This document shows, piece after piece, positions 60,917-64,000 of a stretch of 64,000 bases of DNA. Both the position numbers and the translations under genes were made by a program. The notes under the pieces were generated by a model. The model searched no databases and was not told the origin of the DNA. It worked only from the letters and a program-made list of their open reading frames with translations. Source of the stretch: Diphasiastrum complanatum (lineage: Eukaryota; Streptophyta; Lycopodiopsida; Lycopodiales; Lycopodiaceae). Each line of letters begins with the position of its first letter. The stretch's first letter is position 1. The DNA lies in assembly GCA_029204225.1 (NCBI GenBank), contig CM055094.1:12743314-12807313 (forward strand), read 5' to 3'.

Positions 60917-62000
60917 GAGAGAGAGAGAGAGAGAGGGAGAGAGAGAGAGAGAGAAAGAAAGAAAGAAAGCTTTATTAATGTCTTTTCCATGCCAAAAGGC
61001 ATATAAGACAAAAGTAGTACATGTCAAGTATGTGGTAACTAGGAGAGCGTCTAAAGCATCTCCAATGCTGTAATAAAGAAAAAACATCTGGTACAGGCTA
61101 AGATAAATACATAAATGAAAAGCCTGTGCATAAAAATCATATGTATCCATGTCAAGAAGTCAGGGCTGTGCTGATGCTGTAGAAGGATGTAATGCGAGCT
61201 GTAACATCAGTAAGTGCTGGAACATGCTGGCGTCGTCGATGAGTATGAGCATATGTAGTGCGTCTCTGTCTAGGAGGCTTGGTGGGACGTGTAACTCTCA
61301 TGGTCGCCTGAGGCTGGGTGGTATGTCGTCTCTGCGGCCTGGGTCTGGGAATGTCATCGCAATCGTTGTCAGTCATGTCCGCATCAGAACGTGATCTCTT
61401 GCGTGAGAAGAAGTATGTAATCTGGGACTGGGTGACTGGGTAAGTATGCTGAACTGCCTGACATAGGTCCTGTCGTAAGAGGGACATCTCACGTAGCATA
61501 AGTGCCACACAATGGGGGTCCTCGTATGAGATAAGGGACCGCAGTGTAACATGTGTCTGACGAAAAAGGCTATGATATCGCCCTCTGATCTCATAGTAAA
61601 CTGGACATGTGAAAAGGAAGTGCTCCTCTGACTCGACCATAGCTAATGAGCACAACTGGCAAATCCGCTCCTCTTGCGGGGTTCACTGGAAGCGTCCAGT
61701 TTCAATAGCCAACTGATGTGAAGATACTCGAAACTGGCCCAACAGAAACCGAAGCTCGTGAGACAGTCCTGAGGTGAGGTAGTGTGGCAAAACTAGAAGT
61801 CCTACTGTGTCTAGCTCCAGAAAGTGTGTCCTGTAATAGTCGGGTTTGACCCCGAGCTGCCCCTGCCATGTCCGTCTCAGATATACTCTATAAAGAAAGC
61901 GTCTGATGTACTCATGGGTGCCTGATGGAAGGTCTGTGATAGATATGCCAAGTGTGTCCAATAGCTGGGAGGCCTGAGAGAACCATGATAGTCGATGTCC
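60917..62000 (-). mobile_element. LINE copy 2: 5'-truncated ORF2 end plus 3' UTR
   Basis: Starts abruptly at about 62000 (GGACATCGACTATCATGG), right after the tail of copy 1. It carries the ORF2 C-terminus, 3' UTR, hairpin (61009-60980) and a (CTTT)n(CT)n tail (60969-60917). Confidence 0.85.
61152..61985 (-). pseudogene. LINE ORF2 C-terminal part (copy 2)
   Basis: LSWFSQASQLLDTLGISITD through HQLAIETGRFQ (62066-61683 frame), a TGA at 61683, then QEERICQLCSLAMVESEEHF with the zinc knuckle and CPVYYEIRGRY. The PIP-like motif QSQITYFF is at 61430-61407, followed by SRKRSR, and the end reads ARITSFYSIST. Closely collinear with copy 1 but independent in many residues. 5' truncation is usual for LINE insertions. 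Truncated and carrying a nonsense codon, so inactive. Confidence 0.85.
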
Positions 62001-62043
62001 GAGAGAGAGAGAGAAAGAAAGAAAGAAAGAAAGCTTTATTAAT

Positions 62044-62073
62044 GTCTTTTCCATGCCAAAAGGCATATAAGAC
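62044..62073 (-). other. LINE 3' hairpin (reference copy)
   Basis: A 30-nt element with outer stem GTCTT/AAGAC and inner stem ATGCC/GGCAT around a TTTT loop (minus strand), just upstream of TTAATAAAG and the tail. Related elements at 60980-61009, 59642-59670, 16056-16085 and 14245-14274. Confidence 0.8.
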
Positions 62074-62224
62074 TAGTAAATGTACATGTCAAGTATGTGG
62101 TAACCATAAGAGCGTATGAAACGTCTCCAAAACAGTAACAAAGTAGCAATCTAGAGCTAAAGCTATAAACTGAAATAGATGTGATGCTATTAGAAACATG
62201 TGGGAGCATGTATACTGCTAACAG

Positions 62225-64000
62225 TCATGAGTGAGATATGACGTTATCATCTAGTCCTGTCCTGCTGGTGCTGATGATATAGAAGGATGTAATACGGCCT
62301 GTGGCATGAAGGGCCACTGGTGGTCTCTGACGTCGTCTGAGAGGATGAAGAGGTCTCCTCGTGATAGGTCGAGTAGCTCGTGCTGCAACATGGGTATGTG
62401 TGGGACGCTGTCTCTGGTCTCTGTGGGCAAGTAGGTCATCATCATCATCGTCACCGTCATCAAAACGTCCTCTCCTCCTGGAGAAGAAAGAAGTGATCTG
62501 AGGCTGAGAAACCTGACTCGGTTGGGCTGTCTGATACAAATCCTGTCGTAGTATAAACATCTCTCGTATCATGAGTGCCGCGCATCGGGAATCCTCATAA
62601 GCTATGAGCGATCGTAAAGTGACAGGTGTGTCTCGGAACAAACAGTGGTATCTCCCTCTGATCTCGTAATATACCGGGCACCTAAAGATAAAGTGCTCCT
62701 CTGACTCCACCTCCTCTAAAGAGCATAACTGGCAAATCCGCTCCTCTCTCGGGATACCCTGGAATCTACCAGTCTCAATAGCCAACTGATGTGATGATAC
62801 ACGGAGCTGTCCCAATGTAAATCTGAGGCAATGTGATAGTCTCGAGTCCAAATAATGCAATAAGACCGGGACCCCTGCTATGTCAAGCTCAATAAAATGA
62901 GTCCAGTAGTAGCCGGGTTTCACCCCAAGCTGTCGCCCCCAAGTGCGGTCGAGATATGCCCGATATAAGATGCGCCTGATATACTGATGAGTATCTGAGG
63001 GGAGCTCTGTAATGGAGATACCAAATGACTCAAGGAGGAAATGGGATGCCTGAGAGAACCACGATAGTCGATAGCCCTGGTCATGAAGAAAGTGTGAGGA
63101 GACCAGTGCTGTCTGTGTATATCTCATATCCTCATCGGGCAGAGCCTGGATTCTTTGAATGTATGTGATAAGCTGGAACGCGGCATATATCTGAATGGGT
63201 GGAACGGCAAACTCTGCAAGAAGGATCTCATGTGGAACCGAGGGCTTCGCCCGAATCATACGGGCTAACATGGTGGTCTGCAATCGTGAAATGCTGGCCC
63301 AGTGTGATGAAGGGAGGCCGGTGCACCATGTCTCTGCTGCATATAAGGCTGTGGGGGTGACAATAGTATCAAAGAGTCTAAACTTACTGCGAACATCTCG
63401 GATGAGCTTCCTGAAACAGAACCGCTCAAGCTGAACAAGAGAGGAATGCCCCTTCCCAAGTCGGGTGGTGGCAGCTTGCCGCATGCTGAAGGTAGGACCA
63501 GAGAAGAGTATCCCCAAATAGGTATAAGAGGAAACTACCTCTAAGGCCTGTCCATCTAAGATGAGCTCCTGGTGCTGCATGAAGGCTCGAGAAGTGTTGA
63601 AGACCATAACCTTGGTCTTCGCAGTGTTCACCCCCAACCCCCATCTGGTACAAAATCCCTATAAACAATCCAGCTGCCTCTGCAAACCCTCTCTGGTCGG
63701 GGATACTAGTACTACATCATCCGCATAAAGGAGAATAGCAATCAGAATGGTGCCAAGTCTACAGCCACCCCCGCCACACTGTGAGATGACTCGCTCTAAC
63801 TCATCAATATACAATCCAAAGAGAACTGGTGAAAGAGAGCACCCCTGTTTCACCCCAATGGTGCTCCAAATGTGATCAGATAAGCCACTGCTATGTCGGA
63901 AACATCCCAAGACCTTCTCATAAAGAGCCATCACTGCTAAAACAATACCTGTGGAGAAACCAAGGTCACGAAGTCTCTGAATGAGCAGGGAACGTGGTAC
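62225..64000 (-). pseudogene. LINE ORF2: reverse transcriptase, zinc knuckle and C-terminal PIP-like motif (copy 1)
   Basis: One frame, interrupted by a single TAG at 63659. RT landmarks are [20 protein letters not shown] and the catalytic LLYADDVVLVS. Downstream are TYLGILFSGPTFSMRQAA and RLQTTMLARMIRA. In the 470-codon part, CX2CX9HX4C (C302, C305, H315, C320) is the usual LINE ORF2 zinc knuckle. QPQITSFF (Q378-F385) with SRRRGR after it fits the PCNA-interacting consensus. An acidic run (393-401) follows, and a weaker TGRITSFY lies near 446-453. ORF2 nicks target DNA and reverse-transcribes LINE RNA in place. The clade is APE-type but not otherwise fixed. The single nonsense codon suggests a fairly young copy. 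Confidence 0.85.

Larger units (their letters stand above)
62001..64000 (-). mobile_element. LINE copy 1: RT to 3' tail (continues past window)
   Basis: ORF2 from the RT domain (beyond 64000) to its stop at 62225, 3' UTR (62224-62074), hairpin (62073-62044), TTAATAAAG and a (CTTT)n(CT)n tail (62030-62001). The 5' part is outside the window. Confidence 0.9.

Overview
The window is nuclear DNA from a land plant with a large, repeat-rich genome. It has GT-AG introns up to about 10.8 kb packed with retrotransposons, long (GA/CT)n microsatellites, and three recognisable plant genes. I favour a fern or a gymnosperm, but that is inference from intron size and repeat content; the sequence does not fix the species.

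Host genes. (1) Positions 2-24415 (+) are the 3' part of a JMJ21-like gene (F-box/JmjC protein with a kinase-fold C-terminal domain). Eight exons can be joined in one open frame, with introns of 2.7, 8.9 and 10.8 kb swollen by transposons. (2) Positions 34695-36611 (-) are an apparently intact single-exon GT92 (DUF23) glycosyltransferase with an N-terminal membrane anchor. (3) Positions 51284-58159 (+) are the first four exons of a YY1-like C2H2 zinc-finger gene whose remaining exons should lie beyond the right edge.

Mobile elements. Intron 4 of the JMJ21-like gene holds a gag-less Ty3/gypsy remnant (about 5.6-8.0 kb) and a non-coding LTR-type repeat (8.0-11.7 kb). Intron 6 holds several LINE copies (13.5-23.5 kb), one split by a 3.9-kb Ty3/gypsy element (18814-22701) whose removal restores the LINE frame. 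Between the first two genes lie a Harbinger-type MITE (27187-27570) and a broken, spliced minus-strand gene of unknown family (28.6-31.0 kb). From about 40.2 to 48.1 kb there is a decayed minus-strand reverse transcriptase element, possibly Penelope-like, split by a young 5,492-bp Ty1/copia element (40614-46105). That element has 654-bp LTRs with about seven differences, a gag ORF and a 910-codon ORF lacking integrase. The right end (59.6-64.0 kb) is three head-to-tail minus-strand copies of the same LINE family as in intron 6.

The main unifying observation concerns this LINE family. Its 3' end is a two-part hairpin whose inner stem covaries between copies, followed by an AATAAA-like signal and a (CTT)n/(CTTT)n/(CT)n tail. 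This explains several of the (GA)n tracts. Three diverged ORF2 copies also keep a C-terminal QxxIxx(F/Y)F motif resembling a PCNA-interacting peptide.
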